DNA of 64,000 nt from Psychrobacter arenosus (GCF_904848165.1 NZ_LR884459.1:3224001-3288000), one strand, 5' to 3'. Positions 28,487 through 35,480 are shown, counted from the stretch's first letter. Numbers and translations: made by a program. The notes: generated by a model not told the origin, from the sequence alone.

Positions 28487-29014
28487 TTAAAAAATCCATG
28501 AAAGAAAGATAAGGAGGATGACTGCTACCACAAGCATCTTGGGGACGGAAATACCTTGAGGCGATGGCTGGCGTGTGACAACAGGGGGAGTAGAAGGTGC
28601 GGTAGTTGCTAGGCTGGCATCTGGATCTGGCATTTCTTTATATTTGCGCAGACTCTGTGGTGAGCTTTTAAAGTCCTCTAAGTCTAGGTCCACCCAAGCG
28701 CCAAAAATGTTTTTGCTGCCACTGTAAATTTTGCATCTAACAGACAAAGTATCTCTTTTGCCTTCGCATAAATGTCGATAGCGAATAGCATCTCCCTTGG
28801 ATAGATATCCTAAAGTGCCATAAGAGGAAATGACGGCTACCGCATTTTTATCATATGGATTGTTAGGCTCAAAAACTAAATTCACATCAACAAAAGATGA
28901 ATTACCCTGCTTGAAGGCATCTTTGTCTTTAAAGCACTTTTTTAATGCGCTTTGATAGTTTGATTCGCCCACAATTGGAGTGAAGAACTGGTACCCAAAA
29001 TGCCAATCAGTCAT
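28487..29014 (-). CDS. HIRAN-domain protein with C-terminal membrane anchor
   Basis: Product is 175 aa. Residues ~12-95 fit a HIRAN domain: V-G-E-S-N-Y-Q-S-A-L, then L-V-F-E-P-N-N-P-Y-D-K-N-A-V-A-V and L-G-Y-L-S-K-G-D-A-I-R-Y-R. HIRAN domains in SNF2-type proteins bind DNA 3' ends. A Pro/Ser/Thr-rich linker (about 130-152) leads to a single C-terminal membrane helix (M-L-V-V-A-V-I-L-L-I-F-L-S-W-I-F), so the protein should be tail-anchored with the HIRAN domain in the cytoplasm. It lies 27 bases after the repressor gene and ends before a terminator, so it should be expressed in the lysogen. Its function is not known. Confidence 0.75.
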   Translation of the reverse strand: MTDWHFGYQFFTPIVGESNYQSALKKCFKDKDAFKQGNSSFVDVNLVFEPNNPYDKNAVAVISSYGTLGYLSKGDAIRYRHLCEGKRDTLSVRCKIYSGSKNIFGAWVDLDLEDFKSSPQSLRKYKEMPDPDASLATTAPSTPPVVTRQPSPQGISVPKMLVVAVILLIFLSWIF

Positions 29015-29041
29015 TTAAAACTCCCTGTATCAATAAAATTA

Positions 29042-29785
29042 CTAATGCTTCAAAAAGGTATAGCGCACTCTGCCAAATAGCTGGAATTGGCTAAAGGTAG
29101 TCCTAGTAATTAGCTGGTCTGGGTAATTCTCCTTATCCAAACTATCCGACTTCAGGACCACCGTGCCATCAAGGTTCTTATGCGCTCTCTTGCACATCAT
29201 CTCACCATCAGCGTTAAATACATATACCTTGTTATTAATAAAGTTGTCAAACTCGCTTTCATTGGTATTCACTAGCATAAGCGTACCATGAGGGATTGTA
29301 TTCCCCATACTGTCACTGCAGGCGTGCATTAGCACCAGCCCTTCACCGTCTATAGGCAGTTCATTAGCCCGGAGAAACTCAACAGTATAAGCTTGAGTAT
29401 ATGCCTCTGGGTATTCCTGATTGATATAACCAGGGCCGCAGCTTGCCTTGATGTCTAAATACTTAATGTCTACTAACGGGTATTCAGACTGCCCTCCTAT
29501 AACCACGTAATCAGAGCCTGAGGCTTTTCCCGCATGACTTTTTGTCGGGATTTCAGGCTCTGGTGGCTGCTCATCTGCGACCATCTCTCCAATGCCACTA
29601 GCAAGCCAGTCCACATTTACCTTAAAAACTCTAGCCAGCTCATTTATATAGGTGGTTCGCTTGGTCTTGCCGTTTTCTATTTTGTAATAGCTCGGTTGAG
29701 ACATCCCAGTTGCATCCGCAACTTCTTGTTGAGACAAACTCAATCTATCTCGAGCAAATTTAGCCCGTTCAGCCAATGTATTCAT
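29042..29785 (-). CDS. cI: CI-type repressor (HTH-XRE + S24 peptidase-like)
   Basis: Product is 247 aa. The N-terminal HTH is at about residues 7-60 (L-S-Q-Q-E-V-A-D-A-T-G-M-S-Q-P-S-Y-Y-K-I-E), followed by an acidic/Pro linker. The C-terminal LexA/S24 domain has the serine in C-S-D-S-M-G-N-T-I (about 160) and the Lys in M-C-K-R-A-H (about 200). It should hold lysogeny by binding the ATAAC-N4-GTTAT sites and be inactivated through RecA-stimulated self-cleavage. The candidate cleavage dipeptide lies before the S24 domain, but I cannot fix it. GGAGGG lies 5 bases before the ATG. It is divergent from the cro-like gene. Confidence 0.93.
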   Translation of the reverse strand: MNTLAERAKFARDRLSLSQQEVADATGMSQPSYYKIENGKTKRTTYINELARVFKVNVDWLASGIGEMVADEQPPEPEIPTKSHAGKASGSDYVVIGGQSEYPLVDIKYLDIKASCGPGYINQEYPEAYTQAYTVEFLRANELPIDGEGLVLMHACSDSMGNTIPHGTLMLVNTNESEFDNFINNKVYVFNADGEMMCKRAHKNLDGTVVLKSDSLDKENYPDQLITRTTFSQFQLFGRVRYTFLKH

Positions 29786-29812
29786 TTGAACCCTCCATTT
29801 AGGGCAATTCTA

Positions 29813-29826
29813 ATAACCTAAGTTAT
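29813..29826. promoter_or_regulatory. repressor operator, right region, site 1
   Basis: ATAAC-CTAA-GTTAT, 28 bases upstream of the repressor start. It could autoregulate cI. Confidence 0.75.
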
Positions 29827-29848
29827 CAAAGTAAAATGCCTATAGCTA

Positions 29849-29877
29849 TTGCAATATAATAACTAAAGTTATATTAT
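29849..29877 (+). promoter_or_regulatory. rightward early promoter (PR-like)
   Basis: TTGCAA (29849-29854), 17-base spacer, TATTAT (29872-29877), with an operator in the spacer. It is 18 bases from the cro-like start. Confidence 0.78.
29859..29872. promoter_or_regulatory. repressor operator, right region, site 2
   Basis: ATAAC-TAAA-GTTAT, overlapping the PR-like spacer and the first base of the -10, 46 bp from site 1 centre to centre. Confidence 0.78.
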
Positions 29878-29894
29878 TCTTAATAAATATAGCT

Positions 29895-30128
29895 ATGGTA
29901 ATAGAAATGTCCTCAACTCAGCCATACAAAGCTCTCGTCAAATATTTTGGCAATCAGCACAAGACCGCTAAAGCCTTAGGTTGTACCCAGCCTGGCGTGT
30001 GGAAGTGGGTAAGTGGAAAAGCCAATATGTCTGCTCCTCTGGCTATCAAGGCCGAGCGCCTAACCAATGGAGAGATAAAAGCCATTGAGCTTTGCCCTGC
30101 GTTAGCGTCACTAGAGACCTCTGATTAA
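29895..30128 (+). CDS. Cro-like (YdaS-type) HTH regulator
   Basis: Product is 77 aa. A single helix-turn-helix is seen: K-A-L-V-K-Y-F-G-N-Q-H-K-T-A-K-A-L-G-C-T, then V-W-K-W-V-S-G-K. This is the YdaS/Cro-type pattern with the following I-K-A-E-R-L-T-N-G. It is the first gene from the PR-like promoter and divergent from cI, so it should act as the lytic-switch antagonist. The ATG at 29907 (M-S-S-T-Q) is an equally possible start; neither has a strong Shine-Dalgarno. Confidence 0.85.
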   Translation: MVIEMSSTQPYKALVKYFGNQHKTAKALGCTQPGVWKWVSGKANMSAPLAIKAERLTNGEIKAIELCPALASLETSD

Positions 30129-30182
30129 ATCTTACAACCACCTACCTTTATATAAAACGTTTTTACCAAAGGACCCGAAACG

Positions 30183-30668
30183 ATGAATGTCATAGATGCA
30201 GCCCATGCCACAGTGCATAACTCAAAACACGGCGGCTCGCCAGCACTAGCAGCTCGCATGGGCATGTCTAGCAATGTGCTAAACAGCAAGGTCAATCCTA
30301 ATTGTGAAACCCATCATCTGCGCTTAGACGAGGCACTAACCATCATGGAGTTCACTGGCGACCATTGCATCATCCAAGCCATGGCCCAGCAGCTTGGCGG
30401 CGCTTTCACTGTGATTAATGCCAGCACCAGCGTCGAGGATCTAGTTATGAGCATGCTCAAGATTGGCGGGCAAGGAGGCGGGTTACTGGGTATTTTTCAA
30501 GCGGCCATAGAAGATGGCCATATTGACCGCAACGAATACAAAGCTATCAAAGCGCTACTGCAGAAGCAGGTAGAGGATCTTCAGGCTATGTCGCATGCAT
30601 TAGATAAGCATTGTGGCATAAGTGAAGGGTTTGACAATCCCAAAGCGTCAGGAGGCTGGCGTGCATAA
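30183..30668 (+). CDS. CII-family phage regulator
   Basis: Product is 161 aa. It belongs to the phage regulatory CII family: N-V-I-D-A-A-H-A-T-V-H, then S-P-A-L-A-A-R-M-G-M-S-S-N-V-L-N-S-K-V-N-P, then H-L-R-L-D-E-A-L-T-I-M. It has an N-terminal helical DNA-binding region and a C-terminal helical tail. It is likely a transcription activator in the lysis-lysogeny decision, as in lambda and Fels-2-like phages; target sites are not identified here. It ends overlapping the following micro-ORF, whose Shine-Dalgarno lies inside this gene. Confidence 0.82.
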   Translation: MNVIDAAHATVHNSKHGGSPALAARMGMSSNVLNSKVNPNCETHHLRLDEALTIMEFTGDHCIIQAMAQQLGGAFTVINASTSVEDLVMSMLKIGGQGGGLLGIFQAAIEDGHIDRNEYKAIKALLQKQVEDLQAMSHALDKHCGISEGFDNPKASGGWRA

Positions 30669-30747
30669 GACATTATTCGCAGTCGTATTCGTAGCGTTAT
30701 TTCTCTACGGACTGTTTCAATTCTGCTTTGGCGAAGATAGAGGGTGA
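30661..30747 (+). CDS. 28-aa membrane micro-protein
   Basis: Starts GTG, with a perfect AGGAGG at 30650-30655, 5 bases upstream. The product is nearly one hydrophobic helix (T-L-F-A-V-V-F-V-A-L-F-L-Y-G-L-F) with a charged end G-E-D-R-G. It overlaps the end of the CII-like gene by 8 bases. Function unknown. The ribosome binding site is the main evidence that it is translated. Confidence 0.55.
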   Translation: MHKTLFAVVFVALFLYGLFQFCFGEDRG

Positions 30748-30749
30748 GT

Positions 30750-30869
30750 ATGTATAACTGGGGAGTCTTCACACATAACGGCAACTGGCTACATGCAGTG
30801 CATGCTTACTGGCACTACATTCCACATAACCCACGTAATCAGAGAAAAACAAAGCCCAGTCAGCGGTAA
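30750..30869 (+). CDS. 39-aa Trp/His-rich micro-protein
   Basis: ATG at 30750 with GAGGGTGA just upstream and 2 bases after the previous stop. The product contains four Trp and five His (N-W-G-V-F-T-H-N-G-N-W, then A-Y-W-H-Y-I-P-H-N) and a basic tail. Its last codons form the left side of the following hairpin. No family is recognised; translation is supported only by spacing and the ribosome-binding site. Confidence 0.45.
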   Translation: MYNWGVFTHNGNWLHAVHAYWHYIPHNPRNQRKTKPSQR

Positions 30870-30882
30870 CTGACTGGGCTTT
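30851..30882. terminator. hairpin after early regulators (terminator or antitermination target)
   Basis: Perfect 12-bp inverted repeat: AAAGCCCAGTCA (30851-30862) with TGACTGGGCTTT (30871-30882). The T-tract is contained in the stem and is poor beyond it on the plus strand, so termination may be partial. Confidence 0.6.
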
Positions 30883-30923
30883 AGGTGTTTCTTGGAACAA
30901 AAACTAAGTGAGGAAATTAAACC

Positions 30924-31658
30924 ATGAATCTACAAATGATGCAACCCAATAGCAACGTCATGAAGATGACCAGCCTTGAAATAGCGGATCTGGTTAATAA
31001 GCGTCACGACAACGTCAAACGCACTATCGAGACCATTGCTAATACTGGCTCAATTGTCCAACCTCAAATTGAGAGTGTACCAGGGCAAGATGCGATGGGC
31101 CGTCCTCGTGCTACCCAAGTTTACGTGTTCTCAGGCGAGCAGGGCCGGCGTGACAGCATTGTAGTCGTAGCTCAGCTATCACCAGAATTTACTGCCGCAC
31201 TGGTCGACCGCTGGGCAGAGCTTGAGACCATGCAGCAAGTCGCACCGGTACCAGCTATCCCGCAATCATTATCACAAGCCCTACGCTTAGCTGCTGATCA
31301 AGCCGAACAGATAGAGCAGCAGCAAGCACATATAGCAGCTATCGAGCCTAAAGCGGCCGCATTGGATGTACTAGAAGCCTCATTCGGTAGTTTAAATGTC
31401 CGCGACACTGCCAAGCTGCTGGACATTAAGCAAAACAAATTCACTGAGTGGTGTGTTAAGCATGGATGGATGTATCGCGACTCGCAAAAACGCCTACAGC
31501 CTAACAGCATACGAATCACTTCAGGATTGATGCAGTTGCGTCCAGTGACCTATGAAGGCAAGGAAGGCGTCAAGGTAGCCACTACTCAGGCGATATTTAC
31601 ACCAAAAGGGCTGGCGAGACTTGCTCGGATATTCGCGATAGTCAAAGAGGTGGCCTAA
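30924..31658 (+). CDS. Rha/KilAC-type phage antirepressor
   Basis: Product is 244 aa with two domains. The N-terminal Rha-type domain has M-T-S-L-E-I-A-D-L-V-N-K-R-H-D-N-V-K-R-T-I and later V-V-A-Q-L-S-P-E-F-T-A-A-L-V-D-R-W-x-E-L-E. A helical linker (Q-A-E-Q-I-E-Q-Q-Q-A-H) and a C-terminal KilAC/antirepressor domain (D-T-A-K-L-L-D-I-K-Q-N-K-F-x-E-W, then F-T-P-K-G-L-A-R-L) follow. Such proteins modulate phage or host regulators during lytic development. Its stop overlaps the start of the replication gene (TAATG-type junction). Confidence 0.85.
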   Translation: MNLQMMQPNSNVMKMTSLEIADLVNKRHDNVKRTIETIANTGSIVQPQIESVPGQDAMGRPRATQVYVFSGEQGRRDSIVVVAQLSPEFTAALVDRWAELETMQQVAPVPAIPQSLSQALRLAADQAEQIEQQQAHIAAIEPKAAALDVLEASFGSLNVRDTAKLLDIKQNKFTEWCVKHGWMYRDSQKRLQPNSIRITSGLMQLRPVTYEGKEGVKVATTQAIFTPKGLARLARIFAIVKEVA

Positions 31659-33034
31659 TGCATTTCGTTAATCACAACTTTACTGACCACGATTTTGAGA
31701 CCAAACACTTCAACCGCATCGAGAAGACTATCTATCTTGATTTGCGCTCTCTCTATTTGTCAGAAGAAAAGCCTATTGATGGTAGCGATATGGAGTTATT
31801 GCAGCGCCGCCTATCTGTCATCAGTGATGATGAAAAACAAGCGCTGGCATTCGTCCTAAAAGACAAGTTCACCTCAAGCAAGGCAGGCAAGCAATACAAC
31901 CAACCAGCATGGGACAAGATCATCAAGGACTATAAGTATCAGCAGGTAACGGCTGCGCTTAGTGATATGACCAAGCGACTTCGTGCCGCTGGCGTAACCA
32001 TCGAAGCCAATGCTGGCATGTCAGCCATTAGAGAGTTATATATCCAGCGTTTTGGCGGCGACAAGCTAACACGAATCACGAATAAAGCGAATGCCATGAC
32101 GAATGAAGCGAATGTGAAAGCGAATAGGGCGAATAATAAAGCGAATGTCATGACGAATGAGGGCGAATACAAGCTAACTTCTAATGACGAACGCCGATTT
32201 ATGGTTGATAGCCTTAAAGGCGTGGGTGAGTCAGTCACGCTAAAGACTGCCATATCAACACTTAGAGCGCTTTATGCCAAGCGCTTTAATAGTGATAGCA
32301 AAACAGATGCTACTAACGCTATTCGCCAAGCAAATGATATGACGAGCACTAACGCTAATCCAATGACGAATGAAGTGAATATTAAAGCGAATGAATTTTA
32401 TGCGGAAAATGACACCATAACTACGAACCAAGAACCAGTAACCAAGAACCAATTAAATACTCTCAACAACAACTCAGGCGAGGCGGTGTTGTTCGATGTT
32501 GAGGTTTGGCAGCCAGCACTTGCAGATATCCAGCCGATAGTGAATACCGAAGCACCAGCCATGCCAGCAATGTCGCAAGCTGAGTTTGATGGTCACTTGA
32601 ACAAGTTTAGAAACTATCGCGTTGAGCAAGTAGCTAGCGGCAACCCAGTAGCAACCGAGGCACGTTGTCTGGATATGTTTGTTGACTGGATTAAGCGTGA
32701 ATACGTCTATCAGCAAAAAGCAAAGGTAACGACAGTTAACGCTGCCACTGGCAAGCGCACACCACCAACAGACTACTCAGCGATTGGCAAAGCACCTGTA
32801 ACTGGCGACAGCGACTTACCAGATGTATTTCACCCTAGCCACAGCAGACCGGTCACCAATGCGAACGTCGACATGAGGAATTCACTTGTGTTTAACGGGG
32901 TCCTACGCCCAGCTCTGCCAGGTATGACACTTGATGAGACAGATGCCTACGTGAAGCATGAGGCACGGCTACATGGGGAGACCACAGATATTACTTACGA
33001 CAGATTGCTTAACGAACTACAGGAGGCGGTATGA
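31658..33034 (+). CDS. YdaU/DUF1376 replication protein with internal duplication
   Basis: Product is 458 aa. The first ~100 residues are a DUF1376 domain (F-V-N-H-N-F-T-D-H-D-F-E-T-K-H-F, then L-D-L-R-S-L-Y), a phage replication-initiation type domain. The middle contains a duplicated block of about 35 residues (about 104-140 and 178-213: A-I-R-E-L-Y-I-Q-R-F versus T-L-R-A-L-Y-A-K-R-F). Each copy is followed by Asn/Ala/Lys-rich low complexity with recurrent M-T-N-E-x-N. A DnaT-like segment (F-R-N-Y-R-V-E-Q, then M-F-V-D-W-I-K-R-E) lies at about 310-350. It probably recruits the host replicative helicase to the phage origin. No adjacent phage helicase or loader was recognised. Confidence 0.72.
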   Translation: MHFVNHNFTDHDFETKHFNRIEKTIYLDLRSLYLSEEKPIDGSDMELLQRRLSVISDDEKQALAFVLKDKFTSSKAGKQYNQPAWDKIIKDYKYQQVTAALSDMTKRLRAAGVTIEANAGMSAIRELYIQRFGGDKLTRITNKANAMTNEANVKANRANNKANVMTNEGEYKLTSNDERRFMVDSLKGVGESVTLKTAISTLRALYAKRFNSDSKTDATNAIRQANDMTSTNANPMTNEVNIKANEFYAENDTITTNQEPVTKNQLNTLNNNSGEAVLFDVEVWQPALADIQPIVNTEAPAMPAMSQAEFDGHLNKFRNYRVEQVASGNPVATEARCLDMFVDWIKREYVYQQKAKVTTVNAATGKRTPPTDYSAIGKAPVTGDSDLPDVFHPSHSRPVTNANVDMRNSLVFNGVLRPALPGMTLDETDAYVKHEARLHGETTDITYDRLLNELQEAV

Positions 33035-33267
33035 AAAAACTAGATCATTCGGTATTTAGCTTGCCCGAATGCCCGCCTGAGGCTGAAAGCGCGGCCGTGG
33101 ACGCGGATGGTAAGGCCCATTGGTTTGACGTTAAGCTCAAGATACGTGAGCACAGAGGGGGTGAATTGTGGGGTGAGCATTTAGGTCATTGTTGCAAGCT
33201 AATTGGTAGCGGATACGACACCTCAAATTGGAAGCACAGCGTAATTTATAGGAAAAGGGCGGCATGA
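33031..33267 (+). CDS. hypothetical phage protein
   Basis: Product is 78 aa, soluble, with W-F-D-V-K-L-K-I-R-E-H-R-G-G-E-L-W and a G-H-C-C pair. Not recognised. The start overlaps the replication gene stop by 4 bases (ATGA-type) and its own stop overlaps the next start by 4. Confidence 0.65.
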   Translation: MKKLDHSVFSLPECPPEAESAAVDADGKAHWFDVKLKIREHRGGELWGEHLGHCCKLIGSGYDTSNWKHSVIYRKRAA

Positions 33268-33449
33268 TAACTAATTGGGAAAAATGGATTAATTACCACT
33301 GGCGCAAACCTCAGCCGCTGCAAAGAGTAGTCATTATGTGGAAGCACGCAGGAGACCATCATTTTAAGCATTTCGAATGCTTTGATGCAGCTGACTTAGG
33401 ATTTTTAGAGGAAGTTGAAATTGTATTTTGGACAGTATCGCCGATATAA
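33264..33449 (+). CDS. hypothetical phage protein
   Basis: Product is 61 aa, rich in Trp and His (N-W-E-K-W-I-N-Y-H-W, then M-W-K-H-A-G-D-H-H-F-K-H). The layout is loosely like DUF551-type small phage proteins, but I cannot confirm that. It overlaps the preceding gene by 4 bases. Confidence 0.55.
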   Translation: MITNWEKWINYHWRKPQPLQRVVIMWKHAGDHHFKHFECFDAADLGFLEEVEIVFWTVSPI

Positions 33450-33469
33450 AATTACTTTTAAGGATTCAT

Positions 33470-33952
33470 ATGATACTCATTGGAATAGACACAGGCGTTA
33501 AGACTGGCTTTGCTTATAGCGTTGCTGGCGAGATTCAAGACATCGCTACCGAGACCATATTGTCTGCCCAAGAGCGGGTGCTAGCGGTCCGCAAGAGTGC
33601 CGAGGTTAAGGGCGTGCCTTACGTCGTCTGCATCGAAGACGTCCGCCTCCGCAAGTGGGTGGCTCCTAATATCGGGTCAGAGCGTCTGCAGGGTATTGGC
33701 TCAGTTAAGCGCGACTGCAGCATCTGGCAAGAGTTCTGCGAGCGCCATAACATTCGCTACATTCTAGTCCCGCCAGCACATATTGAGACCAAGACTAAAG
33801 ACGCCTACTTTAAATCAGTGACCGGCTACCAAGGCCGTACCAGTGGGCATGGCCGTGATGCTGGCATGATGATCTATAAATACCATCGATTGATCACAAA
33901 GGGCGTGGTGGCCATCCCTAACCTGCCAAAAGATAAAGGCAGCAAAGCATGA
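33470..33952 (+). CDS. RuvC-like Holliday junction resolvase
   Basis: Product is 160 aa. It has an RNase-H-type fold with acidic residues at the expected places: Asp in I-G-I-D-T-G-V-K-T-G (residue ~6), Glu in V-C-I-E-D-V-R, and Asp in G-H-G-R-D-A-G-M-M near the C-terminal part. It likely resolves branched DNA before packaging. The start at 33470 has AAGGA 5 bases upstream and begins right at the conserved beta-strand; the longer ORF start at 33428 overlaps the previous gene without need. Confidence 0.75.
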   Translation: MILIGIDTGVKTGFAYSVAGEIQDIATETILSAQERVLAVRKSAEVKGVPYVVCIEDVRLRKWVAPNIGSERLQGIGSVKRDCSIWQEFCERHNIRYILVPPAHIETKTKDAYFKSVTGYQGRTSGHGRDAGMMIYKYHRLITKGVVAIPNLPKDKGSKA

Positions 33953-34215
33953 ATGAGGCCCATCCATACCGTACTGACTCAAGACAAGCTTGGCAGCGCA
34001 GGCATGCCCTGACTGTCTCGGGTGAGTATGAAGCGTGTGGTATTGAGCGCAAACAGGGCCCGACTGACAACCGAAAGTATTTTTATCCTACGATTATCTA
34101 TAGATTCACAGAGCAGGGCCGGCGAGTCCATCCAGTCGTCACCAAGTGGAATATAGATGGCACCAATGCACTATCTAACTTTGAAGACTTAGACATGAGG
34201 ACGGTACTGGTATGA
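33949..34215 (+). CDS. hypothetical phage protein
   Basis: Product is 88 aa, basic N-terminal half (Y-R-T-D-S-R-Q-A-W-Q-R-R-H), not recognised. ATGA-type overlap with the resolvase gene and a 4-base overlap with the next gene, so it is part of a tightly coupled operon. Confidence 0.6.
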   Translation: MNEAHPYRTDSRQAWQRRHALTVSGEYEACGIERKQGPTDNRKYFYPTIIYRFTEQGRRVHPVVTKWNIDGTNALSNFEDLDMRTVLV

Positions 34216-34604
34216 GCAGACAAACCTTATTTGAGCAGTTAGCGGCCCACTATATACCTGCCAATGGCAGTGCAAGCAATGTGGTCTCACAAAAAGGCTG
34301 CAGATGTGATGACAAGCTTACGCCCAAAGAGCAGATGGACAACTTAAAGCTGGCCTGCCGGCGCATGGAGTCTATCGTACAAGGTACTGAAAAGGGGCAT
34401 CCTAGTCGCAAGGCGTCTATCGCTAAGCTGGAAGAGCTCAAGGCAGCAATGCAAGACCTGCGCAGGCGCTATCCCCAGCAGCTGCGACATAAGAACAATG
34501 TGTTCGACAAGCTTTTGATTGATGAGATGAAACTACGAATGACTGATGGTGAGTACAGGGCAGCATATCGCTGCGCTGAGCGGACGTTTGAGCAAGGAGA
34601 GTAA
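34212..34604 (+). CDS. hypothetical phage protein
   Basis: Product is 130 aa, predicted helical. A Cys pair (G-C-R-C-D-D) lies near residue 30, and a basic amphipathic region follows (L-K-A-A-M-Q-D-L-R-R-R-Y-P). No family recognised. It lies upstream of the presumed late-control gene. Confidence 0.6.
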   Translation: MSRQTLFEQLAAHYIPANGSASNVVSQKGCRCDDKLTPKEQMDNLKLACRRMESIVQGTEKGHPSRKASIAKLEELKAAMQDLRRRYPQQLRHKNNVFDKLLIDEMKLRMTDGEYRAAYRCAERTFEQGE

Positions 34605-34607
34605 TTG

Positions 34608-34679
34608 GTGGATGTCGATACAGCAATACTTGCAGCGATACTAATCATTGGAACTATTATATATAACGAGCTGAGGTAG
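34608..34679 (+). CDS. 23-aa membrane micro-protein
   Basis: GTG start with AAGGAG 8 bases upstream. The product is almost entirely one hydrophobic helix (A-I-L-A-A-I-L-I-I-G-T-I-I-Y) ending N-E-L-R. It sits 3 bases after the previous gene and 3 bases before the next, consistent with a genuine member of the operon. Function unknown. Confidence 0.5.
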   Translation: MDVDTAILAAILIIGTIIYNELR

Positions 34680-34682
34680 GCG

Positions 34683-35261
34683 ATGAATAAAGTAATACAG
34701 AGACGTTTTGGCACCAGTCCGCGCTTATCTTTAAGCAACCTTGATTGGCTCGAGCACGGCATGCATGCGAAGACAGTGAGGTTTGATATCGGTCAAGGTG
34801 GCGAGCCGCCGTCAGTAACCTGGGAAGATCGTAGTGCCGCTATAGCATTGATTGACAGTTCGGCCGCCAAGTCGCTGGCAAGCCTGCTGTTGTGGGGTGG
34901 TGACGAAAAATGGGATTGGGCTGTGCACTTTAATGAAGTGGTAGGTTATCTAGCGAAGGCAATGCTGCAGCAATGCAGGATTGATGGCAGGCAAGCTCCT
35001 AAGGGCAGTGAGTATAGCTTAGAAGAGCTGGCAAGACTCATGGCGCGCATGACACTGCACTTTGAGCTATACGACCTATGGTCCTTATACACAGTTGAGG
35101 GGCGATTGTTATTTAGCGGGATTAACGTATCAGCAAGCACTTACAGTCAGGTATGGGCTGGGTATCAAAAAGCAATGCTAGACAATGTAGGGGTGCTAGC
35201 TGGGGCAATCAACATAGCGGTGCATACTTACCGGCGCAACCTAGACGAAGCGAGGACTTGA
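34683..35261 (+). CDS. phage protein at the late-regulator position (unrecognised)
   Basis: Product is 192 aa with no recognised family. The position, last early gene before a double terminator and the HNH/terminase block, is where antiterminator Q or a comparable late activator is usually encoded. Sequence features: S-L-E-E-L-A-R-L-M-A-R-M in a helical central part, Trp-rich segments (L-L-W-G-G-D-E-K-W-D-W), and no clear zinc-finger Cys cluster such as many Q proteins carry. The late-regulator role is therefore positional inference only. Confidence 0.5.
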   Translation: MNKVIQRRFGTSPRLSLSNLDWLEHGMHAKTVRFDIGQGGEPPSVTWEDRSAAIALIDSSAAKSLASLLLWGGDEKWDWAVHFNEVVGYLAKAMLQQCRIDGRQAPKGSEYSLEELARLMARMTLHFELYDLWSLYTVEGRLLFSGINVSASTYSQVWAGYQKAMLDNVGVLAGAINIAVHTYRRNLDEART

Positions 35262-35281
35262 CCCTTGATTACAGTTGCTAT

Positions 35282-35297
35282 AGTATTAAGTAATACT
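35282..35297. promoter_or_regulatory. palindrome in the late control region
   Basis: AGTATTA-AG-TAATACT, a perfect 7+7 palindrome, 20 bases after the presumed late regulator gene and before the terminators. Possible operator or late-promoter element; no regulator can be assigned. Confidence 0.35.
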
Positions 35298-35334
35298 GGT
35301 ATTAGCTATAAGCAATGCAGGTTGAATACATTTA

Positions 35335-35374
35335 AGAAAGGCGATTGGTCTCGAACCAGTTGCCTTTTTTTATG
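35335..35374 (+). terminator. first terminator before late genes
   Basis: Hairpin AAGGC..TTGGT with AACCA..GCCTT followed by seven T residues. The loop side contains GGTCTCGAACC, which superficially resembles a tRNA T arm, but no tRNA is present. Confidence 0.8.
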
Positions 35375-35437
35375 CCTGTACTTAAAGTTATTACATGTTT
35401 GGTACCTTCATTGCTGAGGGCACCAGCCTCTTTCCCA

Positions 35438-35466
35438 CCCACGCCTACCAGCGTGGGCTTTTTTAT
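35438..35466 (+). terminator. second terminator before late genes
   Basis: CCCACGC (35438-35444) with GCGTGGG (35451-35457), 6-base loop, six T residues. Two tandem terminators before the structural genes suggest control by antitermination. Confidence 0.88.
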
Positions 35467-35480
35467 ATCTGGAGTTTGGT

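Noticed and set aside
29534..29821. 95-codon plus-strand frame across the cI 5' end
   Set aside because: It ends at the operator region and is antisense to the repressor HTH; no ribosome site.
35335..35374. Possible tRNA fragment because of GGTCTCGAACC
   Set aside because: Only a T-arm-like loop is present; no acceptor, D or anticodon arm fits. It is the loop side of a terminator hairpin.
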